This document shows, in pieces, positions 19,816-32,588 of a stretch of DNA of 64,000 nt. Positions within the stretch are counted from its first letter, which is position 1; each line of letters opens with the position of its first letter. The notes beneath the pieces are model-generated. The model searched no databases, was not told the origin of the DNA, and was given only the letters and a program-made list of their open reading frames with translations. The translations under genes and the position numbers were made by a program. The stretch comes from Dipteris shenzhenensis (taxonomy: Eukaryota; Polypodiophyta; Polypodiopsida; Gleicheniales): NCBI GenBank assembly GCA_047967505.1, contig CM106540.1. One strand, 5' to 3'.

Positions 19816-20100
19816 CCATTTGAAAGGACGGGTTATTTTTCAGCTGATGGATTTTGGCAAGAAGCACCTATCTCTGTACTTGAGCCTAGAGAGTCTTTGA
19901 TATCTAAGGTCCTCACGCTGCTATTTTTGCTGGACTATCTCAATAGAGATGCAAGAGAGACCCAGCCCATTTTTCATGTGTCTTCAAGATTCGACTATCA
20001 CCAATTTGTATCTTTAATGAATCCTCTTTTTCCCGGTCTGATAGCAGAGCAGCTGCATCCATCAAGTTTAGGTTGTAAAGTTAGCCATTTGGTACATTGA
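19816..20100 (+). CDS. Unassigned ORF after the coiled-coil gene (possible extra 3' exon)
   Basis: A 94-codon open frame with protein-like composition follows the proposed stop of the coiled-coil gene. It contains DGFWQEAPISVLEPRESL, LTLLFLLDYLNRDARETQ and HQFVSLMNPLFPGLIAEQL. A good acceptor (TTATTTTTCAG) lies at 19833-19843. Joining from exon 10 would need a phase-1 donor that I cannot find, so I leave it separate. It could be an alternative terminal exon, 3' UTR sequence, or part of a neighbouring gene. Confidence 0.2.
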   Translation, partial: PFERTGYFSADGFWQEAPISVLEPRESLISKVLTLLFLLDYLNRDARETQPIFHVSSRFDYHQFVSLMNPLFPGLIAEQLHPSSLGCKVSHLVH

Positions 20101-21961
20101 CACAAAGGTTGGCAGGAAGTCATGACCTCCATTGTGCTCTGGAATATATGCAGGGTAAGGTACAGATACTGCTTGTGTCTCGTAAGATTTAATTCATCTC
20201 ATTAATTATTGATTTCATTTGCAAAAAAACGAATTTTGATGCCAAACTTCTACTATTGTGCGCGCACACCTCAAGTGCTCGGATCTTGAACTTTCCAACA
20301 TGGCGACAGGACACAGGAATCAAAACAATTGAAAATGGTAAATGCGGATCGATGCACTTCCCACAATCAGCTTGTATGTTTAACAACACAATACAGCAAC
20401 CAAAACCTCATAACGCCCGCAATCGTCTTTAACCACACAATACAGCAACCCAAAACCCGGTAAAGGCCACCTAAGTGCCAAGAGCGCTTAGACCAAGCTG
20501 TTGAAACGTGCGATGAGTTCAAGCCCTAGGAGCAACTCAGGATTAGTTGGCACAAAGAGTTACAAGTAGCTCTTCATAAAGATGGTCATATGCAAAGCTT
20601 TGGGGCCTACACTACTCATGTGTAACTGGTGAAGATAGATAAAACATCTGCTCTATTGAGAAACCAAAACTGTGGCACTATATGATATATAAAGAAGGGT
20701 AGGCTTTGCGCACCAAGCTTCCATAAAAAATGTTCTCAAAGAATAGAATGCGTTTAACATCTCAAATTCAAGCAACATAAGAAAGCAAAGTGCATATGAC
20801 GAAATAATGTGTCATCTTTCACCCTCCTTAATTCAAAGTCTCATGCTTCATTTCTATGTTTGTCTTTGGTATGCCCATAACAACCAAAAATTTTGTGCAA
20901 GGCCTAAGGGGGGTCTTCAACCTGGGTTGAAATGCATTTTCTTAGTTAAAAATCATAAGAGTGAATTAAACTTATTAAATACTAAGTTCTTTTGGAATGG
21001 ACAAGAACGAATGAAAGATCAAAGGTGGTGAACATTGGGTTGTGGAAAGAAATTTAGGATGATAGTGGCAATGGGTTGTTCATAGTGTTCTTAAGAAATG
21101 GAATCTAATGAAGTAATCTTGGATATGCATTCCTATAAATGTTGCAATTATACCTACTACAAGCATACTCTCATAGCAATCAAACTTCACTTATCGGTCT
21201 GCCATGGGAAATAAAGGTCATGTTATAGTTTCCATGTTTCTTTATGATGTTAAATAAAAATGACTAATGATACTTCAAAATCACATACTTCCACACCATA
21301 ATCATGTGATGAAAGAAAGTTATCATGTGTATGTTCACGATGACACAATAACCCTTTATTGAAATTATCGGACCATTGATAAAAGTAAGTATACCAATGG
21401 TGTAAATAATATAGGTGCAAGATTGTCAATCTATCAATGTAAATGCCAATCGTATATATCACCACCAATATAATAGTTAAATATGAAATGTATAAATTTT
21501 GACACCAAACATATGATATTGTTTTTCTTTTCTTGAAATTGTGGTTTTGTGCTTAAGACTTGAGAAATTCTTAAGAACTAATCGGAGATTAGAGTGTATT
21601 TTGCATTGTTGAATCTTGACCAAAGGGATAACAAGCTCTTCTATGGTTTGAGCTTAGAATTGGCTATGTGATTCGAATAAAGAATTCCAAGAGAATAAGC
21701 ATGTTGTTTTCTCTTTGATCACTTTCACAACCAAAGAGATCACAATTTGCCAACTATGGCCTTATGCTTGCTTGCATTGGAGCATTGATGATTCAGATAA
21801 TAAGATCCAAGGAATATAGATCTTTTACGTCTCTAGTGACCTTCTTATCTGAAAGTACACATGTGACATATTTTGAGCCTTATTTGATCTATCACGTGTC
21901 TCAAGGAGTCACATGATATTATGGTAGATATGCTTGTAGAGACGTGAATCTATGTGTAGCG
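20101..21961. other. AT-rich intergenic stretch
   Basis: I see no coding, RNA-gene or element signature. A short direct repeat AACCACACAATACAGCAACC-like unit occurs at about 20381-20450. The rest is unstructured A/T-rich DNA. Confidence 0.5.
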
Positions 21962-23370
21962 TATGAAAGGGGTGCTAGATGATGCAATGCTTCATACGTC
22001 TACTATTGAGGAGGTTTCATATATGAGGAGAGGCCACAGAGGTTGACGATGAGTCTACCACCAGACTCTATGTAGAGCCTTGAGTAGTTTCGGTGTGGTG
22101 TCCAAGGAAAGAGAGCTAGACAGGTGGCTAGAGATCAAAGTAAAGGGATGGTGGGCTCTAGGTAAAGCACCCTTGGAGGTTACTAACTCATTTCACAAAT
22201 TTTGGATTGGTGTGCTCTCCAGATTCATTTTTACAAGTGCTTTTGAATTATTGATAAACAAATAGAACCCTCGGAAAAACAAATTAAAATAAAAAACCTC
22301 TTAAAGTTAAGCTAATTTTCACAAGTTTTTTAAAGAAAATACAAGTAAATTCTAATATTTAATGTAACACCTTATCATACAAAGTGTAACTATTCACTTA
22401 CCTTCTTACAAAAATTGGCCACTACAAGGGTATGAAATGGGTGCTAGATAATGCAATGCTTCATAGGTCTACTACTAAGGAGGTTTCATAGATGAGGAGA
22501 GGTCACAGTGGTTGACGATGAGTTTATCACCAGACTCTATGTAGAGCCTTGAGTAGTTTCAGTGTGGTGTCCAAGGAAAGAGAGCTAGATAAGTGGCTAG
22601 AGGTCAAAGCAGCCCATAGGAGAGGGGATGGGCTCTAGGTAAAGTGCCCTTGGAGGCTACTAACTCATTTCACGAATTTTGGACTGGTGTGCTCTCCAAA
22701 TCCATTTTTACAAGTGCTTTTAATGAATATTGATAAACAAATAGAACCCTCTAAAAAACAAATTAAAACAAAAAAGCTAGAAGTAAGCTAATTTTTACAA
22801 GTTTTTAAAAGAAAATATAATATTTAATGTAACACCTTATCATACAAAGCGTAACTATTCACATACCTTCTTACAAAAATTGGTCACTACAAGGATATAA
22901 AATGGGTGCTAGATGATGCAATGCTTCATAGGTCTACTACTAATAAGGAGGTTTCATAGATGAGGAGAGGTCATAGAGGTTGACGATGAGTCTACCACTA
23001 GACTCTATGTAGAGCTTTCAGTAGTTTCGATGTGGTGTCCAAGGAAAGAGAACTAGACAAGTGGCTAGAGGTCAAAGCAGCCCATAGGAGAGGGGACTCT
23101 AGGTAAAGCGCCCTTGGAGGTTACTAACTCATTTCATGAATTTTGGACTGGTGTGCTCTCCATTCGTTTTTACAAGTTCTTTAGAATAAATATTGATAAA
23201 CAAATAGAACCCTCCAAAAAATAAAATAAAACAAAAAACCTCTTAAAGGTAAGCTAATTTTCACAAGTATTTAAGAGAAAATATAAGTAAATTCTAATAT
23301 TTAATGTGACACCTTATCATATAAAGGGTAACTATTCACATACCTTCTTACAAAAATTGGCCACTACAAG
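21962..23370 (+). repeat. Three-unit tandem array, about 470 bp per unit
   Basis: The units are 21962-22430 (469 bp), 22431-22895 (465 bp) and 22896-23370 (475 bp). Each starts TATGAAA/TATAAAA then GGGTGCTAGATgATGCAATG and ends TTACAAAAATTGGCCACTACAAG. They share TCTACCACCAGACTC-like, GTGGTGTCCAAGGAAAGAG and CACCTTATCATAC landmarks, with substitutions and small indels. No unit has a conserved ORF. This is either a small satellite array or a twice-duplicated retroelement fragment. Confidence 0.9.
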
Positions 23371-23425
23371 CCTTCTTACAAAGCATAATGATTTGCTAGA
23401 GGTTCAGCTACTCAAATCTCTCTAT

Positions 23426-23641
23426 CTACCAATAATTCAAGAGCTCATGTTGAGGATATCTACCAAAACGAGAGCTGCAAACTATAATTGTATGAAGCAA
23501 ATTAGATAATGCATCTCTATTTGCCTTAAAGACTTGTAGTTCTTTTCTTACATGTTGAACTTCAGCAAGCGCTTGTGACTCTTGGCTTTGTTGTGCAGGA
23601 AATTCATCTCTTTCTATTGCATCTAAGGAGCTTGTGCTCAC
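23426..23641 (-). pseudogene. Short coding-like relic, minus strand
   Basis: The open stretch reads DEFPAQQSQESQALAEVQHV then a helix KELQVFKANRDALSNLL. The composition is protein-like (helical, charged), but I recognise no family, and nothing in frame continues on either side. It may be a stray exon or an element fragment. Confidence 0.2.
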
Positions 23642-24900
23642 CTTCTTTGCTCATGATTTCTTTGACTCTTCGCAACCTACTTTAAGAGACTAGTGATGCT
23701 TTACTCTACTTCCAAAATAGCTATTAAAAGATCCATTGGACTGCAACTAGGAGGCCGAGGAGAGGAGAATTAATTTAGATTCAGAAAGAAGAGAAGCCAA
23801 ACTTAAACTAGGAGGAGAAGAGGAGAAAGGACTTGGGTACTCAAAGAAGAGAAGCCGAAAAGTGAAAGACGAGAAGGAGAGGATAAAGTAATTAATATTG
23901 AAAAACCCTAAACCCTAAAGCTTAAGCATGATGAAATATTTAATATGAGTAAACTTCTATAATTAAAATGATCAAGAGACATTAATGAAACATTAGACAT
24001 TTAATGAAATTAAAAAAGAGCATCATGACATTTAATATAATTGAATACAACATCATGACACATTCAATATATAATATTCATTGAGCCATTTAATGTAATC
24101 AAATGCAACATCATAAGACATTCATATAACTACCAAAAGCACATGGAATAGATACCATGAGCACATGCTCCTCATGCATTCAAGACGTTTAATATAAATG
24201 AAAAACAAGAACATGAGAATTAAAAAAGAGCTCATGAAATAAATGTTATGAGCACATGAAATATAGTTTTATTTACATTGAATGTGTTTTTGTTAGAAGA
24301 AATTTGGGGAATTTTAGATTAAGGTCATCTACATACTCCACAAGAATAAATCTATCGATGGAGAATGTGAAGTAGACTCCTATGATGCTCCCTTTGGAGG
24401 CTCTGATGTCTTGGGTGTAGACTGCAGCTGTGATGCTTCATTTGAGTCATCATTGACCACAACTTGCTACCTATAGGTAAATTCTTGATGGCCTCTTTTA
24501 TATGTTATACATGTCAATGCCATATCAATCAAACACGATGGAGTTTGCACATCAGACGTGTCTTATAAAGCTATGGCCTTCATTGCTGTAGTAATGATGG
24601 AAGTAGTAAGGACTCCTTCTGGAATTGTGGCCTTCAATGATTATGCATTTTCAAATGCTAACTCTCCTACAACAAGAACCTTAAATGCTTAGAACTCAAG
24701 TGTCAGAGAAAAAATTATCATATTGTTCATAGACTTGAGTGTTAGAGAAAAAAATATCACATTGGTCACATGAAAGGAATTTAATGCTTTGCATGGATTA
24801 CTTTGAAGTGCAATCTCATCTAACCATGAGGTACAATGATGGATGCAAAGTCTTAGAGATTCTTAATAAGGAGTTCAAAGATGATGAAGGATGGTGATGA
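23642..24900. other. AT-rich stretch without genes
   Basis: Low-complexity runs rich in ATTTAATG, CATTTAATA and AGAGGAG dominate. Two plant-telomere-like units (AAACCCTAAACCCTAAAG, about 23903-23920) occur once and look like a chance or promoter telo-box, not an interstitial telomere. Confidence 0.5.
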
Positions 24901-27470
24901 AGAGATGGTTGCATATGAGGGAGCAGAGGAGAAGGAGGACGAGGAGGAGGAAATGATTACACTTGAACAAGTGCAAATAGAGACTCCACTCGAGACTACT
25001 CCATTACAGGTTGTGTGTAGGTATTTGTCACACTAAGTTAGAATAGATTCCAAGGTCACTGTCAATTTGGGTGCTAAAAATTATTTGTGCTTATGTAATA
25101 TTATTGTCTTAGGAGAGGCATCATTTTCAGCCTGCCATCCAACATAGTGTAGCTACTTGAGTCCCTACTACACCATCCAAGGGTATAGTTCTAAAAGATG
25201 TTTGATGTTGATTCACCTTCAATACTCTGAGATTTGATAGCTTGTGGGTATAGTTTGGAAGAAGCAAAAGAGAGCCTCAAAACCACAACACCTATTGCAT
25301 GATTTAAGGAATCATAACAAATGCCGTCTCCTCCACAAGTGGTAAGGTTTCTCTCAATAATATTCATGGGACACCCTTTTCTAATAAGAGCTTTAAATAA
25401 AGATTCCATTCTACACAAGGTGACCTCCCAACCTAGTGGTTGCAAATATTTCATCATGGGAATCAAAAGACCGCCACTTTTTCATGGACTTTCATAAAAG
25501 TTTGGTCTATGATGGATTCATCTCAGGACTTTATGCTCTTCCATCATTAGAAACAATCTCTTCGAATTCCCTCTTTGTTACTCTATAGAGAGTGGTCAAG
25601 GTGTGAACTCTGCATACACAAGATGAAGGATTCAAGGCATTTGATATACGAGCTACATGCTTGCTTACTTCTCCTTGTTGCATAGACACCATTGTTCTAA
25701 AGTAAGAAGTATGGCTTCTTTGTCTTCTTTATAAATAAAGATGACAATATTGCATATTCTCACCTTTCTAATGGTATAGATGATTTTCTATCAATGATGC
25801 TTGAAATATCACCGCTTTGTATTTCAATGATGAAGAATGGTTGTGGCTATCCCATATTGAACCATCAAATAGGAAGTCCTCATATGAAACTCCCTTGTAC
25901 TCCACAAGCTTTCCAGATTCCAATATTTCTTTGTTGAACTAAAATCATTTCTTGAGTTTCCTTGATATCCTGATCTACTGCTTACTGGCTAGCTTCTCTA
26001 CATATGTCAACACTTGTTGTGGGATTTATGCTTTCATGGATACATTCTATGACCCATCTTCTTGCAATTCATCCACTTATGTGCCCATGCCTTTTTCGTA
26101 GCTTTGGGTAAATCTCTTATTGGCTTCACAACAATAATGTCAATATTGCATTGATTAATAGGAATGCCTTTTCTATGAGTAGATAATCGATGGCATTGTC
26201 CATTGCATAATGCTTCACCTCCATGTTGACACAATCATCACATGCAAGGGAGTTTGTCCATCTTGCCAAAGAACCATTATGTGTTGTGAGGAACTTCTTT
26301 GCTACCATTTTCGCATGTGTCTAGTAAGTACTTTATTGGTGTCCACATCCTTGTAATCACCTCTTTTTCCTCAGTCACCCTTGCCTTTTGTGTTTAAAAT
26401 GAAGGGGCTTCATAAGTCACGTCTCCCATCTCATATGCAATGCAAACATTCACTTCATAAGGACAAAAAATAATTCTTGTATAATCCTAATACTTGTCGC
26501 GCATTATCTTAGAACTTGTAATTACTTCTGCTCATTGTTCTTTTGCCCTTGGTATAGCTGCAATTAGGCAAGTTTAGAAATATACAAGGTTTTGAGCATA
26601 TGTTTTGTGCCAATTCTCTCCAAAGTGGTTACTCGACAATTATATGGTTTCCATATATGCCTTGCTTTCTTTATGATCTCTGATATTGAGGTTGTCTTAC
26701 ACATTGCAAAAATATCATGATTCAGTCTCTCAAATTCAATCAAATATTTGGTTTGGTGCTTGAACATACATATGGTTGCAATGTTCTAGTGGAATTGAGG
26801 TATCTTTGAGAAGGTCTCTAGAGTAATTCTTTCAGTCTCTAGCGATATGATTACAAGAATGAGCAAAGTGTTGACTATGAATTGGCTCAAATTTGCAATG
26901 CATTAAGACATTTCTCTTTTCATCCTTCAAATATCTATCGGCATCTACCTGTATACGATATCCTTGTTGGACATGTCTAAAACTTTGCCTAAAGAATTTA
27001 GTGTATGTCACCTCAAAATCTGTAGGTCCTCAAAATAGGATTGCATCCTGAAAAGTCCCTCTATTTGGTGTAAGATCATTGGATGCAACACTATATTGGA
27101 CACTATAGGTTTCTTTGCATCTACTAAAGCCTCAAATATTTGCATAGCATATGATATATAGAGATTCCTACTATTGTTAAGATGCTTGCCTTCCCCACAC
27201 CAGAGGTACTCATAGGATAGGAACCCTTCAAATGTAACCAAAATCATCATCTATGATCATCTCATTCAGACAAAGATTCATGCTTTTTATTGAAGTGAGT
27301 TCATCTTCTCTTCTTCCACTTCCTAATCTTCCTCTTCTTCTTTCTACTTGGCTTTCCCTTGTCCTTTCCTTGGGACAACGTCTTTTCTTGATACTTGGAA
27401 CCGTGTCTCTTGAAGTACTAACCTTTTGCATTTGATGCTGTAGTTTTCTTTTAAGGGGTTGTACCATGAT
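24900..27470 (-). pseudogene. Decayed minus-strand coding-like relic, family unknown
   Basis: Several minus-strand patches look like eroded protein: 27228-27467 (basic, KKRRCPKERTRESQVERRRG), 27008-27250, 26564-26767 (HIWKPYNCRVTTLERIGTKH), 26126-26308 (GSLARWTNSLACDDCVNMEV) and 25191-25466 (FKALIRKGCPMNIIERNLTT). Another frame at about 25850 gives VEYKGVSYEDFLFDGSIWDS, the most protein-like segment. The patches keep the same strand and order, as expected of one broken coding unit. I cannot name the family: a captured host gene or an unfamiliar transposable-element protein are both possible. Confidence 0.3.
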
Positions 27471-28189
27471 AGCTTTGGATCTTTTTTATCTTCTTCTATC
27501 ATTTGTACTTCCATGCAGTCAAGGCTTGTACTCCTTCTTCAATTGGTAACTCGGTTACAGCATCCATTTGTTCCTCTGGGAATGTGTGTGAAGGTCTATG
27601 AATTGAAGTTTCATGTGCATGTCTTGCCTCATCTCCCCAAACCAAAGCTGCATGTGTTGCTTACCTGCTAAACTAAAGGTGCATGTCCTATGTGTCTTTG
27701 AACCAAAGGTGCATGTCCTACCTTGTTTATAGGTCTGTGAATTGGAGTTGCATGTCCTACTGGATCTAATTATTTCCACTACAAGGCCCACAAGAACCGC
27801 GGCTCCTCAATTTCCTCAAAATCTTTCTTTGAAATCACCAAGAAGAGCTTCTTTTCCTTTTGTAACAAAAACTAAGCTCTCCTACACATGTGCAATAATC
27901 TACTTCATATGCCTACAATTGTCATTAAGATAGATAGAAGATGAAACTTGTATAAATTTATTATTTCAAATTGCACTAATATATACATACTCCCTAAATC
28001 AATCCCTCCAAATATGAGTCAGCTATGAAAAGGATTTATTGGTTTCAACAAACTATATGTCCACCAAAATGCTATGCGGTTGGTTAGATTGATTCATTTC
28101 TTAAGCACATTTATACTTGAACTTTAAATCTCAAAGTTCATCCTAAAAGGGGGGATGTTTTTTGGTGAGAATACATGCAAATGGGGGAG

Positions 28190-28350
28190 GCACACTCTCT
28201 CTCCTCTTTCTATCATCTCTCCTCTATCTTCTCTCTTCTCTTTTCATGTCCCTTTCTTTCTCTCTCTTATTCTACATGTACTCTCTCTCCTTGCCCTCCT
28301 CTTCTCCACCACCCCCACACTTTCCTCCTCCTCTTCTCTTTCTATATATA

Positions 28351-28385
<35 letters not shown>

Positions 28386-28450
28386 ACGTATATGTATATG
28401 TATATGTATATGTATGTGTATATGTATATGTACATGTATATGTATAATCA
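28190..28450. repeat. Compound microsatellite (CT-rich, TG, GTATAT)
   Basis: A CT-rich stretch (28195-28340) leads into (TG)n at about 28357-28382 and then imperfect GTATAT repeats to about 28446. It creates several overlapping spurious ORFs on both strands. Confidence 0.9.
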
Positions 28451-28950
28451 AATCCTTCAACATAGGGATAGAATCACTAGATCCATAGACTCCCAAAGAT
28501 GCTAGAGAGAAAATGAAGTTCCTTCCCCACTAGGTGGTGTGATCGATACATGACCTGATGACTTATGCTGTACGATTGATGACTATGGAACTAAATTATT
28601 CTAAAGATTAGACAAAATCTACAACATGTTTTTTGTTCTAAACCTATATGAAACTTTTTCAATTTCTTGAATTTAGACTCAAGTGCAATCATTTAGACCA
28701 CATCCTCATTTGTGCATAGACATTTTGTTAGGCTTGGTTTGATGCTATCAGCTACTTGTACATTCATTGGAATTTTTAAAGCTCCTTTCTCCTTTTTCTC
28801 TTTTTTCTTGCTTGTTTGCCTTTCATAGGGCACATGTAATTGATAGATTCTTTTGTTGGACACTTTGGCCTATGAGCATCTACTCGTATTGACCCATGTG
28901 CATGGACATACATAAAATTGGCTACACCCATACCACATTTCGGATCTGAA

Positions 28951-29080
28951 ATCTATCATCTCAATTCTCCTTGATCATTGTCAATTGATTCTTCAATCAT
29001 CATTGCAACATCATGATCTATCATCTCAATTCTCCTTGATCATTGTCAATTGATTCTTCAATCATCATTGCAACATCATG
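28951..29080 (+). repeat. Perfect 65-bp tandem duplication
   Basis: ATCTATCATCTCAATTCTCC at 28951 recurs at 29016. The two 65-bp units (28951-29015, 29016-29080) show no visible difference. The duplication repeats the end of a gag-like coding relic (minus strand: HDVAMMIEESIDNDQGEL). Confidence 0.9.
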
Positions 29081-29400
29081 TATCTTTGCTATAGTTTTAT
29101 AGCTATAATGGTCCATTTGAATTTTAATTACTTCATGCAATCCTTTGACAATGATTTTGATTATATAGTGCTCTATTAGTGACAAATCTTCCTCTTTAAT
29201 AGCACTTTGTGTCTTGATGTAATAATCTGTCACTATATCATACTGCTTGAACTACTTTTAGCGATGACAAGTTCTCAATCCCTTTGTCTAATATTTCATG
29301 ATTAGTAGATTTCTTGAATGACAATTTGAGATTCAAATTTGTTCTATTAGTTGCTATAAATTCTAGTATAAAGTATTATTGAGATACTAGTCAAATGGGT
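28951..29400 (-). mobile_element. Ty3/gypsy gag fragment
   Basis: The minus-strand stretch 29021-29233 reads KEEDLSLIEHYIIK, then KGLHEVIKIQM and KIHDVAMMIEESI. This is the spacing of the Ty3/gypsy gag capsid segment ('...F..GL.......... ...A...AE...'). It ends in the duplicated 65-bp unit. No pol follows directly, so it is an isolated relic. Confidence 0.45.
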
Positions 29401-29519
29401 CCTTTATGGGAGCTTGTGGGAATAGATTCAAATAATCCCCATTTGTCCTGAGGTTTCTTGTAACCATATCTACTTAAATAAAGCAATGAATACTTCAAGG
29501 TTACCTCTACCATACAACA

Positions 29520-29993
29520 TTAGCATATATGCAAGTGGATCACTTCCTTTGCCAAGTTTGTGTAGATTTGAGTCCAACTATCCATTTTATTGTCGGTATA
29601 CATGCCTATGTATAGGGGGTTAGTTCTTAGGAATTGGATTCCAAATGGAATCTGAATATTTACACTCTTGGGTTTGGTTGGATCTTTGTCTTGTAAGAGA
29701 TTTGAAACTATGGACGATGTACAAGGAATATCATCGAATATTAGTTGACCTTTATTTCTTGACTTGATTGTGATAGCCAAGGTAATGGTTCCATGATCAA
29801 TTGAACTAAATAACGTGTTTGAAATGATGTCAGTTGCCATAAAATATTTGAAATCAACTAGAAATGAGCCAATTTTTGTTTTTCCCTGAAGTTTCCATGA
29901 TACTAGTTTGCATTGATTTGAAATTCTCCAATTGATGATGTTCTTATTCAAGGATGCCAATTTATTGATGAACCGCTGCCCTTTGAGTAACAA
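29520..29993 (-). CDS. Hypothetical ORF, 157 codons, probably element-derived
   Basis: This is the longest uninterrupted frame in its neighbourhood. Recognisable pieces include SWKLQGKTKIGSFLVDFKYF, SIDHGTITLAITIKSRNK and PFGIQFLRTNPLYIGMY. It has no transmembrane or zinc-binding pattern and no family I recognise. It sits just upstream, in transcriptional sense, of the gag-like relic at 29.0-29.4 kb on the same strand, so it may belong to that dead element. It could also be chance in AT-rich DNA. Confidence 0.25.
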   Translation of the reverse strand: MLLKGQRFINKLASLNKNIINWRISNQCKLVSWKLQGKTKIGSFLVDFKYFMATDIISNTLFSSIDHGTITLAITIKSRNKGQLIFDDIPCTSSIVSNLLQDKDPTKPKSVNIQIPFGIQFLRTNPLYIGMYTDNKMDSWTQIYTNLAKEVIHLHIC

Positions 29994-30517
29994 TTTGACA
30001 AAATTGCAACAAAATATTTAAAACTACAATGGAAATATTTCCTTTGATTGGATGAATATATTGGTGAAGACTAAATTAAAGTTTGATTTGCTTTGCTTTC
30101 CCTTCATAAAACGCTTAAAACTATTGCTTACTTTGGAACTTCAAATGATGCATGAAAAAGGGTTTAGTGTGCTAAAAATCTTAAGCTAAACATGGGCTTT
30201 TAGTGTATGAAAGATGGATTTTACTGGCTCCAATCTGGATTCTGATTGAGTGAGATATGCAACTTTAGATTTAGGGTGCAAATGAGAGCTTTAGCTAATT
30301 GTATAGGAAATTCATGCTACTTTACCTTGGTTTCGAACCCTTGACTTTAGGATTTTAGTGACTACCTATATTATTTGACAACAATAACCATGATGTAATA
30401 AGAGTATCTCCATTTGGGTGAGCTATTTTGGGAATACCTTCCCAAAATTTCATTTTGGTGACTCTATTTTGGGAATTTCTTCCCCTCTATTCTTCCTAAT
30501 CTCTCTTTTATGAGATT

Positions 30518-30634
<117 letters not shown>

Positions 30635-30907
30635 TATGTGTGTGTGTGTGTATGTATGTACCTACGATCGTATGTGTGCATATGTAACAATAAAATTGAA
30701 CGCGAACTATGAAAAATGATCATGTGTTAATAGAAGTAACTACATGCTATGTTAATAGAAGTAAAGGTTTATGGGGGCTCTCGACTTGACCGTTCGCTCT
30801 GGGGTAGTACGGAGTGGATTTCCTATGGACTATTATGAGCTCTAAGAATGTGAATTATTTTGTTGATGAAGTGAGTCCCTCGGCTGCTCAAAATTTCCAA
30901 TGGGAGG

Positions 30908-31411
30908 TCAAAAGCATGATATGACATTCTCATAAAGAAATTTGGCCACCGCTTGGGCGTAAGTGTTCCTAGTTGCCTTTGCCTCTACCCACTTGGCAAA
31001 GTAGTTGGTCACCATGATAATATATCGGCTTGTGTCTCTTCTGCTACTAGACTCATAGGTCCTATAAAAAATGATGCCCCAATTTTCAAAGGGCAATATT
31101 CGAGTGGGCTTCTTCCAACACCTTGACAAATTTTTCCTCACGAATGTAGCAGTGCATTATGCCATTCTTACTGATTTGGTATAATTGGTTGGCTATTACT
31201 TGATAGGCTATTGCATTCTTGATAAATTTTTAGGGCCTATCGGCCTGTCTTGAGGAAACCCGTTGGCCAAAAAATGACCAACCTCTTGAACCCATTTTGG
31301 TATTAACTTTACAAGGAATACCGGGGCATCTGGGAGGTCATCGTCATACCAATTGTTGCAAGCTCTCCATTGCGGATCCGACACATATGGTCCACCATAA
31401 AGTGTGTTCAA
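30908..31411 (-). pseudogene. gypsy integrase fragment
   Basis: At 30908-31141 the sequence reads RYIIMVTNYFAKWVEAKATR then AVAKFLYENVISCF, which is the integrase core. The first catalytic Asp (normally TDYFTKWVEA) is Asn here. At 31208-31411 lies an eroded stretch of the RNase H-integrase linker. Inactive. Confidence 0.65.
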
Positions 31412-32588
31412 CCCTTATCGACTGCCATGGTGAAATCGAATTCTAGTAGGATAATAGGCATCCACTTCTCTCAACCTAGGCACATGCAGTACCTTTGGCA
31501 ATGTTCAAGCAAGGAAGGAAATAAAAAAGCTTGATGGATTCAAAGAGACTACATAGGTAGGCAACTGTCAAGGGAATGCTGCTTCTTGGATTTCAATATG
31601 AACATGTGCCCCTAACTCTGATAGGGTTCGACAGACTTTAGGTTGTCATGTGCCCTTGATTTAACGGGCTGCAAATCAGAACCACACATGTGCCTGACCT
31701 ATCTATGTGTTTTTGTTGGCAACTCAATGGCACAATTACATCATGCTTTTTAAGTTCTTTAGGACACTCTTCCACCTCACTTGGAATATCTAGGATGTCC
31801 ATCTTGCTGTCATTCAATGCTTGTAAGGATAGTGAATAGCCTTGCTTGTCCTTGGCTCTTTTTGTAAAGATTTCAGATCAGCAACATGACCAGTGCAATC
31901 ACAACTACCATCTTAGGATTTGATTGTATCCTGCCATCCACCCATGTAGCTTTGATCGGCCAGGCCAACTAAACTGCCCAATTCTTTGATTATGTCTTCT
32001 ACAAAGCATATTCATTAGGATTCTCTTAAATTTTATAAGAATCATGTGCTTACATTGCAACTAGGTGTCATGCAAAGGTGCGGTTGATCATGCAAGGCTT
32101 GTTCACTAGATAGAGAAGCATCTGATGGTCCACAAAGAGTACAAACTTATTTGTCAACAAGGAGTGGCGGAATTCTTACTGACATAGACCATTGCATGGC
32201 CTTCCCTCTCTTTATAGTCATATAGTTCATTTTTGCTTGCAAAGTATAAGGTATAGTCTAGGTTATAATCTCCTAGCTATGCAAACATGCACCCTATTGA
32301 GAACTTTGAAGCATCGATATGAAAATGGAATATTAGATTCCAATCCGATGCTTGCAAGATAGGGACTAAAGCCAAGACGAGTTTAAGAGTTTCATAGGAG
32401 GTTTAGCAAGCCTCTGTTCAATTGAATACAATCCACAATTTGTATACGAGACGAGTAATTTTGGCATAGCTATAAATAAACCTTCTATAATAGCCTATAT
32501 GCCTAGTGAATCGTTGCACACACTTCGCATTTTACAAGGGGCAGTAGCTCCAAGATGGAGCTTGATTTTGTTGTAATTTGTGGAGATT

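Noticed and set aside
23903-23920. Telomere-like AAACCCTAAACCCTAAAG
   Set aside because: Only two units occur; plant telo-boxes of this size are common and do not indicate an interstitial telomere.
28155-28505. Overlapping ORFs rich in CVCV or IHIHIH repeats
   Set aside because: They are readings of the TG and GTATAT microsatellite in several frames.
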